Assembly (NCBI RefSeq): GCF_028292805.1
Contig: NZ_JAQGLS010000101.1
Span: forward strand, 1-46,306
Direction: 5' to 3'
DNA from: Ramlibacter sp.
GTDB lineage: Bacteria > Pseudomonadota > Gammaproteobacteria > Burkholderiales > Burkholderiaceae_C
Length of the DNA stretch: 46,306 nucleotides
Below, piece after piece: positions 1 to 8,335 of the stretch. Made by a program: the position numbers and the translations under genes. The first letter of the stretch is position 1. The number at the start of each line of letters is the position of its first letter. The notes below the pieces were generated by a model, which searched no databases, was not told the DNA's origin, and saw nothing but the letters and a program-made list of their open reading frames with translations.

Positions 1-487
1 CGCCGAGGGCGCGCGCATGCTGGCGGCGCGCCAGCTGGTGGTGCCGGTGGTCGGCATCGCACCGTCGACACTGGCCGACCACTACGACGACGCCCGCGGC
101 CGCCGCGTGCACGAGGCGATCGACATCATGGCGCCGACCGGGCGGCCGGTGGTGGCGGTGGACGACGGCAAGATCGCCAAGCTGTTCACCAGCCCCGGCG
201 GTGGCGGCCTGACCATCTACCACTACGACACGCAAGGCCAGCTGGCCTACTACTACGCGCACCTGCAGTCGTACGCGTCCGGGCTGCGCGAAGGCGCGAC
301 GGTGCGACGCGGCGAGGTGATCGGCTTCGTGGGCAGCACCGGCAACGCCGACCCGGCGGCGCCGCACCTGCATTTCGCGGTGTTCCGGCTCGGGCCGCAG
401 CGCAACTGGTGGCAGGGCGAGGCGATCAATCCGTACCCGGCACTGCGCCAGGGCGCGCCGGCGCAGGAACTGGCGGCGGTGCGCTGA
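1..487 (+). CDS. M23 family metallopeptidase, 5' truncated
   Basis: This is the C-terminal part of a LytM/M23 zinc endopeptidase, a family that cleaves peptidoglycan cross-links or acts as a hydrolase activator in the periplasm. The frame is open to the window edge, so the true start lies upstream; the first ATG seen is at 17. Counting from that ATG, the HxxxD zinc motif is H32-E-A-I-D36, a conserved His follows at H82 (AHLQ), and the HLHF motif is at 117-120. All metal and catalytic residues of an active M23 domain therefore appear to be present. The neighbour on the right (MFS) is convergent. Membrane anchor or signal sequence cannot be judged because the N-terminus is missing. Confidence 0.9.
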   Translation, partial: AEGARMLAARQLVVPVVGIAPSTLADHYDDARGRRVHEAIDIMAPTGRPVVAVDDGKIAKLFTSPGGGGLTIYHYDTQGQLAYYYAHLQSYASGLREGATVRRGEVIGFVGSTGNADPAAPHLHFAVFRLGPQRNWWQGEAINPYPALRQGAPAQELAAVR

Positions 488-526
488 CGTCGCTGGACTG
501 CGGGGCAGGCCGGCAACGACAAACAG

Positions 527-555
527 CCTGTCCCGGGCTTGACCGGGCATCCATG
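527..555. repeat. Possible palindromic intergenic repeat
   Basis: The gap between two convergent genes contains a CCCGGG-CTTGA-CCGGG type imperfect palindrome followed by CATCCATG. This resembles short palindromic intergenic repeats common in proteobacterial genomes. A related core (ATCCGGGCTTGAGCCGG) occurs at about 3771-3787. The call rests on resemblance only. Confidence 0.25.
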
Positions 556-600
556 CGCGTCCGCTCGGTCTCGGCCTGCCGGCCGCCCTGGCGCGGATCA

Positions 601-1821
601 TCAATTCGCCACCGGATACCGCTTGGCCAGCCACAGGTAAAGCCCGGCCCCCGCCAGCAACGCCCCGGTCGCGATCCACAGCGACAGCTGGAAGCCGGCC
701 GCCGCGCTGGCGCTGCGCGTGACCAGCCAGGCCGCCAGCGGTGGGCCGGCGATCTGGCCCAGCCCGTACATGGCCGTCAGCAGCCCCATGAAGCTGGTCG
801 CGCGCAGCGGCTGCAGCCGCCGCACCTCCTGCATCGCAAAGAAGGTGATGGCCGTGAATGGCAGGCCCAGCAGCAGGCTGCCGATGGCGAAGCCGGCGAG
901 CGTCGGGCTGACCAGGCTGGCGGCCACGCCCGCCGCCTGCACCGCGTAGCAGGCCGCCAGCCGCAGCCGCAAGTCGCCGGCGCCGCGGATGCGCGAGGCC
1001 AGGAACGCGCCGGCCATCACGCCGGCGCCGAACAGCGGCCAGAACAGGTCCAGCCAGGCCGAGCCGGGCAGGGCCTGGCGGGCGATCACGGGCAGGAAGG
1101 TGGCGGTGACGATGTAGCCGATGCCAGCCAGGCCGTAAGCCAGCGCCAGCAGCGCCATCGCGGTGCCGTCCGCGGCGGCCGGCAACGGCGCGGCAGCCGT
1201 GGCGTTCGCCGCGACGACAGGGCGGGGGTCGCCGGCGCCGAAGGTGCGCCGGACTGCCGCCGTCAAGGCGGCGGCCAGCAAGCCGAAGGCAAGCCAGGCC
1301 GCGGCCGCGTTGGCTTGCATCACGACCAGCCCGCTGGCGGCCAGTCCGCTGGCCAGGATGCCGGCACCGGGGCCGATGTAGATCAACGCGCCCATCGCCG
1401 GCACTTGCCGGCGCGCCAGCTGCTCCAGGCACCAGCCCGTGGTGTAGAGGAACACCACCGCGCTGGCCACGCCGGCCAGAAAGCGCAGCCACACCCAGGC
1501 GGCGGGCCAGTGCAGCGCCATGCCGAGCGTGAGCAGCACCGTGGCCACCAGCCCGGTGCGCACCAGCGCCGGCCCGTCCACGCTGGTGCTGCTGCCCAGG
1601 CGCCGCCACAGCCAGGGCTGGAAGGTGCAGGCCAACGCGCCGATCAGGTAGCCCAGGTAATTGGCGCTGGCCAGCAAGCTGGCGCCGGGCAGGTCGACCG
1701 CGCCTTCGGCCAGCATCATGGGCAGGATCGGCGTGAAGGCGAAGCGGCCGATGCCCATGGCGACGGCCAGCGCCACGAGGCCGGCGACGGCGATGGAGGC
1801 GGGGCGCAAGGCGGCGGTCAT
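601..1821 (-). CDS. MFS transporter, YbfB/YjiJ-like
   Basis: A 406-residue inner-membrane carrier of the major facilitator superfamily. The start chosen is the ATG at 1821 (MTAALRPASIAVAGL), because the open frame upstream reads as Ser/Arg/Ala-rich antisense of the divergent gene and has no membrane character. The protein is almost entirely hydrophobic helices separated by short Arg-bearing loops. The early helix with AVAMGIGRFAFTPILPMM is the hallmark N-terminus of the YbfB/YjiJ subgroup, whose substrates are mostly unknown. The gene is divergent from the unknown gene at 1883 with only 61 bp between them, so the promoters must lie very close together. Family is fairly certain; substrate is unknown. 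Confidence 0.85.
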   Translation of the reverse strand: MTAALRPASIAVAGLVALAVAMGIGRFAFTPILPMMLAEGAVDLPGASLLASANYLGYLIGALACTFQPWLWRRLGSSTSVDGPALVRTGLVATVLLTLGMALHWPAAWVWLRFLAGVASAVVFLYTTGWCLEQLARRQVPAMGALIYIGPGAGILASGLAASGLVVMQANAAAAWLAFGLLAAALTAAVRRTFGAGDPRPVVAANATAAAPLPAAADGTAMALLALAYGLAGIGYIVTATFLPVIARQALPGSAWLDLFWPLFGAGVMAGAFLASRIRGAGDLRLRLAACYAVQAAGVAASLVSPTLAGFAIGSLLLGLPFTAITFFAMQEVRRLQPLRATSFMGLLTAMYGLGQIAGPPLAAWLVTRSASAAAGFQLSLWIATGALLAGAGLYLWLAKRYPVAN

Positions 1822-1882
1822 GCCGCGCGCAGTTTCGCATGCGCGGCGGGCGCCCGCCGGGCAACGGCTACCATTGGTCCCC

Positions 1883-2785
1883 ATGAAAATCATGCTCGCG
1901 CTGCGGCCCTGCAGCCCCGCCCTGTCGCACCGCCTGGCCGCCGATGCGGCGCTGGCCAAGGCGCTGGGCGCCAAGCCCAATGCGGCGGTCGGCTACCTGT
2001 TCCCCAAATTCTTCGACGGCTCCGGCGCCGTGCTGCCCCGGCTGCTGCAGCTGACCGAGGGCGAGCCGGTCAGCTTCCTGCGCGAGCTGCAATGCAGCCC
2101 GGCGGAACTGGAAGCGGCGTCGCACCTGGAGGCCGTGTGCCGCTCCACCATCGGCCAGAGCCGGGCCGATTCCAAGGCCACCATGGCCGCCTATCACCAG
2201 GACAGCCTGCATCCCACCGCCAGCCGCTGGCCGGTGCGGTTGCCGCAGCGCATCTACCTGAGCAAGCCGGTGGCCGACGCCACCATCAGCCATGTCGACG
2301 AGTGGACCGGGGAGTACGTGGTGGGCAGCCAGGCGGCGCAGGGCCTGCGTGACAGCGGCCTGACCGGCTTCGAGCTGCGCCCGGTGCTGCATGCCAGGAC
2401 CGGCGAGGCACACGCCGCCGGCCACCACCTGGTCACGCGCGAGCTGTTGCCGGCGGCGCTGGAGGACGCGACGACCTTCGAGACCTTTGACGACGGCCCG
2501 CGCCAGCCTTCGACGCCGCGCCGTTACGGGCTGCTGTCGTATGCGCGTGGCGCGCTGGAGGCCAGCCCCGACCTGGCGCGCACCGCGGAGCCCTGGGGCG
2601 CTTGGCGCACGCCGGTGTGGATCGTGCGGCAACGCGCGCGCGCCTGGCTCGATGCGGCGCAGGTGCGCGGCTGGAAGTTCCAGCCGGTGCTGGACCAGGA
2701 CGGCCCGCTGCACGGCGAGCACAGCCAGCGCTGGGAAGAGTTGCTGGGCCGGCTGCGGCCGGCGGGCGCGAGCGTGCTGGCCTGA
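1883..2785 (+). CDS. Protein of unknown function, 300 aa
   Basis: I do not recognise this protein. The start taken is the ATG at 1883 (MKIMLALRPCSPALS); the longer open frame upstream overlaps the divergent MFS gene. It has no signal peptide or membrane segment. It has scattered Trp, Pro and charged residues and a compact C-terminal stretch around residues 245-290 (WRTPVWIVRQRARAWLDAA, then WKFQPVLDQDG). That tail faintly recalls immunity-type or contact-system proteins of the Imm11/double-CXXCG group, but no CXXCG pair is present, so I do not adopt that call. Codon use matches its neighbours, so it looks resident rather than recently acquired. Confidence 0.6.
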   Translation: MKIMLALRPCSPALSHRLAADAALAKALGAKPNAAVGYLFPKFFDGSGAVLPRLLQLTEGEPVSFLRELQCSPAELEAASHLEAVCRSTIGQSRADSKATMAAYHQDSLHPTASRWPVRLPQRIYLSKPVADATISHVDEWTGEYVVGSQAAQGLRDSGLTGFELRPVLHARTGEAHAAGHHLVTRELLPAALEDATTFETFDDGPRQPSTPRRYGLLSYARGALEASPDLARTAEPWGAWRTPVWIVRQRARAWLDAAQVRGWKFQPVLDQDGPLHGEHSQRWEELLGRLRPAGASVLA

Positions 2786-2792
2786 GGGGCTG

Positions 2793-3233
2793 CTAGCGCA
2801 CCACCAGCACCGGCACCGTCGCCTCCGCCAGCACCCGGGTGGTGACGCTGCCCAGCACGATCTTGCGCAGCGCGCCGTGGCCGTGCGAGGCCATCACGAT
2901 CAGGTCGGCGCCCTCGTCGTGCGCGGTTTGCGCGATGCCGTGGGCGGCCGTCGCTTCCTCCACGATCCGTGTTTCCAGCGGGGTCGGCTCGCCGCCGTCG
3001 TCGCACAGCTCGGCGACCCGCGCCAGCGCCCGCCCGGCATGCGAGTGGGCCGCGGAGATGTAGGCCTGAAAGCCCATCGGATTGGTCTGCCCCATGCCCA
3101 GGTAGGGAAACGGATCGATCACGTACACCGCCGTCAGGCCGGCATCGTGGGTGCGCGCCAGGCCGATGGCGACGCGGGCCGCCTGGTCGCAGGCGGGCGA
3201 GCCGTCGGTGGCCAGCAGGATGTGTTTGAACAT
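2793..3233 (-). CDS. Universal stress protein, UspA family
   Basis: A 146-residue cytoplasmic single-domain Usp. It begins with the classic beta-1 segment MFKHILLATDGSPACDQA, where the Asp after the first strand contacts nucleotide. It ends with an ATP-binding-type loop, SHGHGALRKIVLGSVTTRVL, followed by VPVLVVR. That G-x-G...GS pattern suggests an ATP-binding member. Proteins of this family are induced under starvation, oxidative and energy stress. The gene is convergent with the unknown gene at 1883-2785 (7 bp between stops) and divergent from the DUF2721 gene. Confidence 0.93.
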   Translation of the reverse strand: MFKHILLATDGSPACDQAARVAIGLARTHDAGLTAVYVIDPFPYLGMGQTNPMGFQAYISAAHSHAGRALARVAELCDDGGEPTPLETRIVEEATAAHGIAQTAHDEGADLIVMASHGHGALRKIVLGSVTTRVLAEATVPVLVVR

Positions 3234-3310
3234 GGCAGCGTCCTCATGCGCGAAGGCGCCCGGGCAGGGTAGGCCGCACCAGCGCCCGCGTCAACCGCAT
3301 AATCGGCGCC

Positions 3311-3763
3311 ATGGTCTTCGCCATCGACAACACCGCCATCACCCATGGCATCCAGCTGGCGGTCGCGCCCGTGTTCCTGCTCACCGCCGTCGCCGGGATG
3401 ATCGGCGCCGTGGCCGGCCGGCTGGCCCGCATCATCGACCGCGCGCGGCTGGTGGAGGGCCGCTCGCTGGACGCGACCGATTCGGCGGTGCTGCAACGCG
3501 CGGCGCAGGAGCTGCAGCAGCTGCGCCTGCGCGGGCAGCTGGCCAACGGCTGCATCGCCTTGCTCACCTGCTGCGCGCTGCTGATCGGGCTGACCATCAT
3601 CGTGCTGTTCCTGCGCGAGACGGCGGCCATGCAGATCAGCGGCTACGCCGTCGCCAGCTTCCTGCTGGGGGTGCTCTGCTTCATGGCGGCGCTGCTGTGC
3701 TTTCTGGCGGAAACCTTCCTGGCCACCCGCCTGCTCGATTTCCAGGTGGCGCGGCGGCATTGA
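3311..3763 (+). CDS. DUF2721 family membrane protein
   Basis: A 150-residue protein that fits DUF2721 in length and layout. There is an N-terminal hydrophobic segment (about residues 8-30, ITHGIQLAVAPVFLLTAVAGM), a basic amphipathic stretch with GRLARIIDRARLVEG (about 37-52), then two closely spaced membrane helices (about 78-105 and 113-140). The role of DUF2721 proteins is unknown. The gene stands alone between the divergent usp and the downstream FHA gene, 73 bp away. Confidence 0.85.
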   Translation: MVFAIDNTAITHGIQLAVAPVFLLTAVAGMIGAVAGRLARIIDRARLVEGRSLDATDSAVLQRAAQELQQLRLRGQLANGCIALLTCCALLIGLTIIVLFLRETAAMQISGYAVASFLLGVLCFMAALLCFLAETFLATRLLDFQVARRH

Positions 3764-3836
3764 CAACCTGATCCGGGCTTGAGCCGGCGGCGGCGCGGCG
3801 CTAGCATGGGCCCACGGCCGCCTTCGCGGCACGGAG

Positions 3837-4466
3837 GTGCACATGCCGCAGCTGATCGCCAGCGTCAAGGGTGTCGAGCTCAACCACGTCTACCTGACCA
3901 AGGACCGCACCACCCTGGGCCGCAAGCCCGACAACGACATCGTGCTGGACACGCTGGTGGTCAGCGGTCGCCACTGCGCCTTCGACCTGGAAGGCGTGGC
4001 CGACGTGTTCCTGCAGGACCTGGGCAGCACCAACGGCACCTACGTCAACGACCACATGGTCAAGGAGCGCACCCGCCTGGGCGACGGCGATGTCATCGCC
4101 ATCGGACCGTTCCGCATCCGGTACCTGCAAGCGTCCGGGGATCCCGCCAGCACCTTCGGCGAAACCCAGATGATGGCAGCCGACAGCCAGATGCCGAGCC
4201 AGATCCGGGCCAGCTTCGAGCTGGTCTCGGGCACCTCCGCGGGGCTGGAGGTGCCGGTGGTCAAGGCCGTCACCACCTTCGGCAAGGCGGGGGTGGCGGT
4301 GGTTTCGGTGGCGCATCGGCGCAACGGTTTCTTCGTCACCCATCTGGCCGGCTCCAGCACGCCGCTGCTCAATGAGAAGCCGCTCGGGGCCGACGCCGTG
4401 CAGTTGTTCGACCACGACGTGCTCGATCTCGCGGGCACCCGGATGCGCTTCCTGTTGAGCGAATGA
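3837..4466 (+). CDS. FHA domain protein
   Basis: A 209-residue cytoplasmic protein with an N-terminal forkhead-associated domain (about residues 8-100) that binds phosphothreonine peptides. The binding signature is intact: GRKPDNDIVL, then SGRH, then GSTNGTYVN. Residues 120-209 have FHA-like strand spacing but lack the GR/SxxH/N residues, so they are probably a degenerate second FHA fold. FHA proteins usually partner Ser/Thr kinases or secretion systems; neither is nearby, so the partner is unknown. Start could be MHMPQ (3837) or MPQ (3843). The next gene begins 6 bp after the stop, suggesting co-transcription. Confidence 0.9.
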   Translation: MHMPQLIASVKGVELNHVYLTKDRTTLGRKPDNDIVLDTLVVSGRHCAFDLEGVADVFLQDLGSTNGTYVNDHMVKERTRLGDGDVIAIGPFRIRYLQASGDPASTFGETQMMAADSQMPSQIRASFELVSGTSAGLEVPVVKAVTTFGKAGVAVVSVAHRRNGFFVTHLAGSSTPLLNEKPLGADAVQLFDHDVLDLAGTRMRFLLSE

Positions 4467-4472
4467 CGCACA

Positions 4473-5180
4473 ATGGAGCCCATGGGCTGGCTCCAGAAAA
4501 TCTTTGGCGGGACACACAGGCAAGCGGCTCACGCCGGCGCGCCCCCGACCTCGCAATTCCACGAGAGCGAGCCGACCGGGGACGACGACAGGGTCTCGCG
4601 CAACGCGCCGCGGCGCGAGCTGGTGCAGGTGATCCTGCGCGACACGATGCGCCAGCACGGCATCCCGTCCGACTGGATCGAATGCCGCATCCTGTCCACG
4701 GGCGGCCGCGGCGGCCGCCCCGGCATGCACGTGAACTTCGTCGTCAAGCAGGCGCATGAGCGGCTGCTGAACTACGTCTTCGCCTTCCAGCAAAGCTTCG
4801 AGCGCGAGCTGTCCCGCTTCGAGCCGCGGTCCCGGGAATGGATGCTCGGCCTGAGCTGGGAATTCCAGGACTACAAGGCCGGCCCCCACGGCATGCCGGA
4901 GCCGGGCAGCTGGGTACGCGCCTCGGCGCAGCAAAGGTCGCTGGTCGCGGCGGGCCTGCCGGGACCCGAGGAGGCCGACCTGGAGCGCGGCTTCGCCCCG
5001 ACCACCGATCCGCTGGGCAACGAGGCGATGAAGTCCGAGGACGACGTGCAGCGGGACCTGGAGGCGCTGTTCGCGATCCGCGATGCGGCGATGGCGGACA
5101 CCGCCCGCAAGGCGCCGGCCCACCACAAGGATTTCGAGAACACCCGCCCGTTCGAGGATTCGGGCGGCGGCCGCGACTGA
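4473..5180 (+). CDS. Conserved-looking hypothetical protein, 235 aa
   Basis: Function not recognised. It begins MEPMGWLQKIFGG and has a low-complexity polar N-terminus to about residue 45. An ordered core follows (residues 50-135): ELVQVILRDTMRQHGIPSDWIECRI, a Gly/Arg turn, HVNFVVKQ, and a helix-rich section ending in GLSWEFQDYK. The C-terminal third is charged, with a segment KSEDDVQRDLEALFAIRDAAM that resembles an amphipathic helix. No signal peptide or membrane helix is seen. It follows the FHA gene by 6 bp, so the two probably form a transcription unit and may work together; this is inference from spacing only. An alternative start is the ATG at 4482. Confidence 0.7.
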   Translation: MEPMGWLQKIFGGTHRQAAHAGAPPTSQFHESEPTGDDDRVSRNAPRRELVQVILRDTMRQHGIPSDWIECRILSTGGRGGRPGMHVNFVVKQAHERLLNYVFAFQQSFERELSRFEPRSREWMLGLSWEFQDYKAGPHGMPEPGSWVRASAQQRSLVAAGLPGPEEADLERGFAPTTDPLGNEAMKSEDDVQRDLEALFAIRDAAMADTARKAPAHHKDFENTRPFEDSGGGRD

Positions 5181-5339
5181 CCTTGCGCCGGCGCCGGGGC
5201 AGCGTCGGCAAAAACCCATGGATGAGCAGGACGGGCCGGTGAATCGCGGTACAGTTCCCCCGATGCATACGCGCAGCCAGACGCACCGATACCGGGAATC
5301 CACCGCGCCCGCGCGCGCCGGCCCGCGCCGCCGCGGGTG

Positions 5340-5720
5340 ATGGCCAAAGGCGAAGTGCCGGCCGAAATTCGCCGGTTCATCCTCACCACCATCCCGTCCG
5401 TTCCCTACCTCGAAGCCGTGCTGCTGTTGAGAGCGGAGCCGGACCATGCCTGGGACGCTTCCTTGCTGGCGCGCCGCCTCTACGTGGGCGAACGCACGGC
5501 AGCGGAGCTGCTCGCCCTGCTGACCGCCGCGGGCGTGGCCAGCGCCCAAGCCGGCGTGGCCGGCGTGCGCTACGCACCCGCGCCGGAAGTGGCCAGCCTG
5601 TTCGACCAGGTGGCCCTTGCGTACGCCACCGACCTGGTGGCCATCACGGACCTCATCCATTCGCGCATCGACAAGCGGGCCCAGCAGTTCGCCGATGCCT
5701 TCCGGTTCCGCAAGGAGTGA
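5340..5720 (+). CDS. Small protein with a predicted winged-helix-like fold
   Basis: About 126 residues with no family I can name. The ATG at 5340 is preceded directly by an in-frame GTG at 5337, so either could be used. Residues 15-65 (VPYLEAVLLLRAEPDHAW, then ASLLARRLYVGERTAAELLALLTAAGVA) have the helix-turn-helix spacing and the LARRLYVGERTA motif typical of winged-helix DNA-binding or MarR-like folds. The C-terminal half is helical (LFDQVALAYATDLVAITDLIHSRIDK). It sits 4 bp before a tandem pair of DUF5985 membrane proteins and is likely co-transcribed with them. DNA binding is only suggested by pattern. Confidence 0.65.
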   Translation: MAKGEVPAEIRRFILTTIPSVPYLEAVLLLRAEPDHAWDASLLARRLYVGERTAAELLALLTAAGVASAQAGVAGVRYAPAPEVASLFDQVALAYATDLVAITDLIHSRIDKRAQQFADAFRFRKE

Positions 5721-5724
5721 CGTC

Positions 5725-5985
5725 GTGGGTACCCTGATCTATTCGTTGTGCGCCCTGACCTCCGTCACCTGCGCCGTGCTGCTGTGGCGCAGCTGGCGCG
5801 CGAGCGGCGCCCGCCTGCTGTTCTGGTCGGCGCTGTGCTTCGCGGCCTTGAGCGCGAACAACGTGCTGCTGGTGATCGACCGCGTGATCCTGCCGGTGGA
5901 AGTCACCCTCTACACCTGGCGCCTGGTGGCGGCGCTGATGGCGGTGCTGCTGCTGCTGTTCGGCCTGATCTGGGAGGAGGACTGA
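5725..5985 (+). CDS. DUF5985 family membrane protein (first of two)
   Basis: An 86-residue protein starting at GTG 5725 (VGTLIYSLCALTSVTCAVLLW); the longer upstream open frame overlaps the previous gene and has no membrane character. There are three hydrophobic segments (about residues 2-20, 30-50 and 60-82), with a short basic loop WRSWRASGAR between the first two. This layout matches DUF5985, which often occurs as two adjacent paralogues. The next paralogue starts 2 bp after this stop. The function of the family is not known. Confidence 0.8.
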   Translation: MGTLIYSLCALTSVTCAVLLWRSWRASGARLLFWSALCFAALSANNVLLVIDRVILPVEVTLYTWRLVAALMAVLLLLFGLIWEED

Positions 5986-5987
5986 CC

Positions 5988-6245
5988 ATGGCGGCCATGC
6001 TCACCGGCGCCATCGCGCTCGGCTGGCTCGCGGCCGGCCTGTTCTTTTTTCGGTTCTGGCGCCATACGCGGGACAAGTTCTTCCTGTATTTTGCGCTGTC
6101 GTTCTGGCTGGAGTGCGGCAACCGCGTGGCGCTGGGCCTGATGGCGAACGCCAACGAAGGCCACCCCGGCTTCTACCTGGTGCGGCTGGTGTCGTACGCA
6201 CTGATCCTGCTGGCGATCTGGCAGAAGAACCGACCGCGCAGCTGA
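5988..6245 (+). CDS. DUF5985 family membrane protein (second of two)
   Basis: An 85-residue paralogue of the preceding gene, beginning at ATG 5988. It has three membrane segments, the loop FRFWRHTRDKFFLYF (aromatic and basic, about residues 22-36), and a middle helix containing WLECGNRVALGL. The pair, encoded 2 bp apart, may form a heteromer; that is inferred only from conserved adjacency. It is convergent with pssA. Confidence 0.8.
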   Translation: MAAMLTGAIALGWLAAGLFFFRFWRHTRDKFFLYFALSFWLECGNRVALGLMANANEGHPGFYLVRLVSYALILLAIWQKNRPRS

Positions 6246-6255
6246 GCGCGCCGGC

Positions 6256-6909
6256 TCAGAGCTTTGGGATCCGCAGCGTCTTGCTGATCATCAACGTGCC
6301 CGACAGCGCGAACATCAGCGCCAGCGGGTGCAGCTCCCACGGGCCCAGCTGCAGCACCCCGCCCCACAGGTTGCCGGCCAGCCGGTCCTGCCAGGCCGCC
6401 AGCGCCAGCACACCGGTCAGCAGCACGCTGGTGGGGATGGGCGTGCCCTCGAAGTACTTCACCTTGCCCGATTCGTCGCCGGCCAGGCTTTCCGCGGTGA
6501 CGTTGTAGCGCGCCAGCCGGCTGACGCCGCAGCAGACGAAGTAGATCAGCATGACCGCGTCCCAGCCGCCTTGCAGGCCGGCCGCGAAGCCCAGGGCGGC
6601 GGGCGCCACCCCGAACGAAATCACGTCCGACAGCGAGTCGAGCTCGCGGCCCAAGGCCGAGTGCTGGTGACGGGCGCGCGCGATCCGGCCGTCGAGCACG
6701 TCGAAGATGAAGGCGGCCGGCGCCAGCGCCGCAGCCCAGAAAAAATGCTCCAGCTGGCTGGAGGCCATGAACATCATGGCCAGCAGCACGGCCCCCACGC
6801 CGCAGGCGGCGTTGCCCAGGGTGAAGAAATCGGCCAGGTGGAATTCCCGGACCATGGAAAAGTGGCGAGGCGCGATGCGCTGCATGGGTGTCCCATCGTT
6901 GTTCTTCAT
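6256..6909 (-). CDS. pssA: CDP-diacylglycerol--serine O-phosphatidyltransferase
   Basis: Makes phosphatidylserine from CDP-diacylglycerol and serine, the precursor of phosphatidylethanolamine, at the inner membrane. The full CDP-alcohol phosphatidyltransferase signature DG-x2-AR-x8-G-x3-D-x3-D is present as DGRIAR...GRELDSLSD near residues 68-90, so the catalytic Asp residues are intact. The 217-residue length with about six or more hydrophobic helices fits the bacterial type II enzyme. Start taken at ATG 6909 (MKNNDGTPMQR); MQRIAPRH at 6885 is an alternative. Upstream in-frame sequence is not protein-like. The gene is divergent from the MFS gene at 7048. Confidence 0.92.
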   Translation of the reverse strand: MKNNDGTPMQRIAPRHFSMVREFHLADFFTLGNAACGVGAVLLAMMFMASSQLEHFFWAAALAPAAFIFDVLDGRIARARHQHSALGRELDSLSDVISFGVAPAALGFAAGLQGGWDAVMLIYFVCCGVSRLARYNVTAESLAGDESGKVKYFEGTPIPTSVLLTGVLALAAWQDRLAGNLWGGVLQLGPWELHPLALMFALSGTLMISKTLRIPKL

Positions 6910-7047
6910 CCACGCACCATAGTCCAATGCGGGCGCGCACGCGTCGGCTCGGGTCAGCCGCGGCTGTCGGTCGATGCCGACGGCTGGCCGCCCCCTGTGG
7001 AAAGCCCGGCTGGTGCGCAGGGGCCCGGATGCGGTCCAATCGTCGCC

Positions 7048-8331
7048 ATGCACACAGCAACCCGCGACGCCGTCGAGTCGTCTTACGCCTGGGGCCGACT
7101 GGCCATTTCCCTGCTGCTGATGACCATCGGCGGCGCCGGCATGTACTCGATCACCGTGGTGCTGCCTGCCATGCAGCAGGACTTCAGCGTCAGCCGCGGC
7201 GAGGCCTCGCTGGCCTACACGCTGACCATGATCGGCTTCGGCGTCGGCGGCATCCTGATGGGCCGGCTGGCCGACCGCTTCGGCGTGATGGTGCCCGTGA
7301 TGCTGGGCGGGCTGGGCCTGGGGCTGGGTTTCATCGGGGCCGGGCTGGCGCCCAGCTTGTTGCTGTTCTGCCTGGCCCAAGGGCTGCTGGTCGGGCTGCT
7401 CGGCACCTCGGCCACCTTCGCGCCGCTGGTGGCCGACACCACTCAATGGTTCGACCGCCGGCGCGGCATCGCGCTAGCCATCTGCATGAGCGGCAACTAC
7501 ACCGCCGGCACCGTCTGGCCGCCCATCATGCAGTTCTTCATCGACAGCGTCGGCTGGCGTCAGACCTACGTGGGCATGGGGCTGTTCTGCATGCTGAGCA
7601 TGGTGCCGCTGGCCTTGGTGCTGCGGCGCCGCCCGCCGCCGGCACCGGCGCCGGTCTCCATGCAGGCCAGGACGGCGGCCGACGTGGCGGGACCGCGCAC
7701 ATCGACCCGGCCGCTGGGCCTGAACCCAAATCTGTTGCTGGGGCTGCTGTGCGTGGCCGGCGTGTCCTGCTGCGTGGCCATGTCCATGCCGCAGGTGCAC
7801 ATCGTCGCCTACTGCGGCGACCTGGGCTTCGGTGCCGCGCGCGGCGCCGAGATGCTGTCGCTGATGCTGGGGCTGGGCGTGGTGAGCCGGCTGGTCTCGG
7901 GCTGGATCTGCGACCGCATCGGCGGGCTGCGCACGCTGCTGCTGGGCTCACTGCTGCAAGGCGTGGCGCTGCTGCTGTTCCTGCCGGCCGACGGGCTGCT
8001 CTCGCTGTACCTGGTGGCCGGGCTGTTCGGGCTGTTCCAGGGCGGCATCGTGCCGGCCTACGCCCTGATCGTGCGCGAGTACTTCCCGGCCAACCAGGCC
8101 GGCGCGCGCACCGGCACCGTGCTGATGGCGACGTTGCTCGGGATGGCGCTGGGCGGCTGGATGTCGGGCGCCGTGTTCGACCTGACCGGCAGCTACCGCG
8201 CCGCCTTCTTCAACGGCATCGCCTGGAACTTCCTGAATCTGGCGATCGTCGGCTGGCTGCTGCATCGCGCCAGCGGGCTCGGGCTGGTCAAGCCCTGGCG
8301 GCTGGTGGAAGCGGGGCAGGTGCGGGCCTGA
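7048..8331 (+). CDS. MFS transporter, 427 aa
   Basis: A 12-helix major facilitator carrier in the inner membrane. The start is ATG 7048 (MHTATRDAVESSYAWGRLAIS); the open frame upstream is antisense to pssA. The conserved loop 2-3 motif is recognisable as GRLADRFGVMV (about residues 72-82) and its repeat in the second half as GWICDRIGGLRTL. A cytoplasmic loop near residues 195-220 is Pro/Ala/Arg-rich. The sequence resembles the monocarboxylate/oxalate-formate antiporter side of the superfamily, but the substrate cannot be fixed from sequence. The stop lies 4 bp from that of the convergent serB. Confidence 0.88.
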   Translation: MHTATRDAVESSYAWGRLAISLLLMTIGGAGMYSITVVLPAMQQDFSVSRGEASLAYTLTMIGFGVGGILMGRLADRFGVMVPVMLGGLGLGLGFIGAGLAPSLLLFCLAQGLLVGLLGTSATFAPLVADTTQWFDRRRGIALAICMSGNYTAGTVWPPIMQFFIDSVGWRQTYVGMGLFCMLSMVPLALVLRRRPPPAPAPVSMQARTAADVAGPRTSTRPLGLNPNLLLGLLCVAGVSCCVAMSMPQVHIVAYCGDLGFGAARGAEMLSLMLGLGVVSRLVSGWICDRIGGLRTLLLGSLLQGVALLLFLPADGLLSLYLVAGLFGLFQGGIVPAYALIVREYFPANQAGARTGTVLMATLLGMALGGWMSGAVFDLTGSYRAAFFNGIAWNFLNLAIVGWLLHRASGLGLVKPWRLVEAGQVRA

Positions 8332-8335
8332 GGGT

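Noticed and set aside
409-2352. A 647-codon open frame on the plus strand opposite the first MFS gene
   Set aside because: Its product is Gly/Arg/Gln/Ala-rich with no domain, as expected of antisense frames in very GC-rich DNA. The minus-strand MFS protein is clearly the real gene.
3801-5660. A 619-codon minus-strand open frame over the FHA and following genes
   Set aside because: Low-complexity Arg/Gly/His composition and full overlap with recognised plus-strand genes; a codon-bias shadow.
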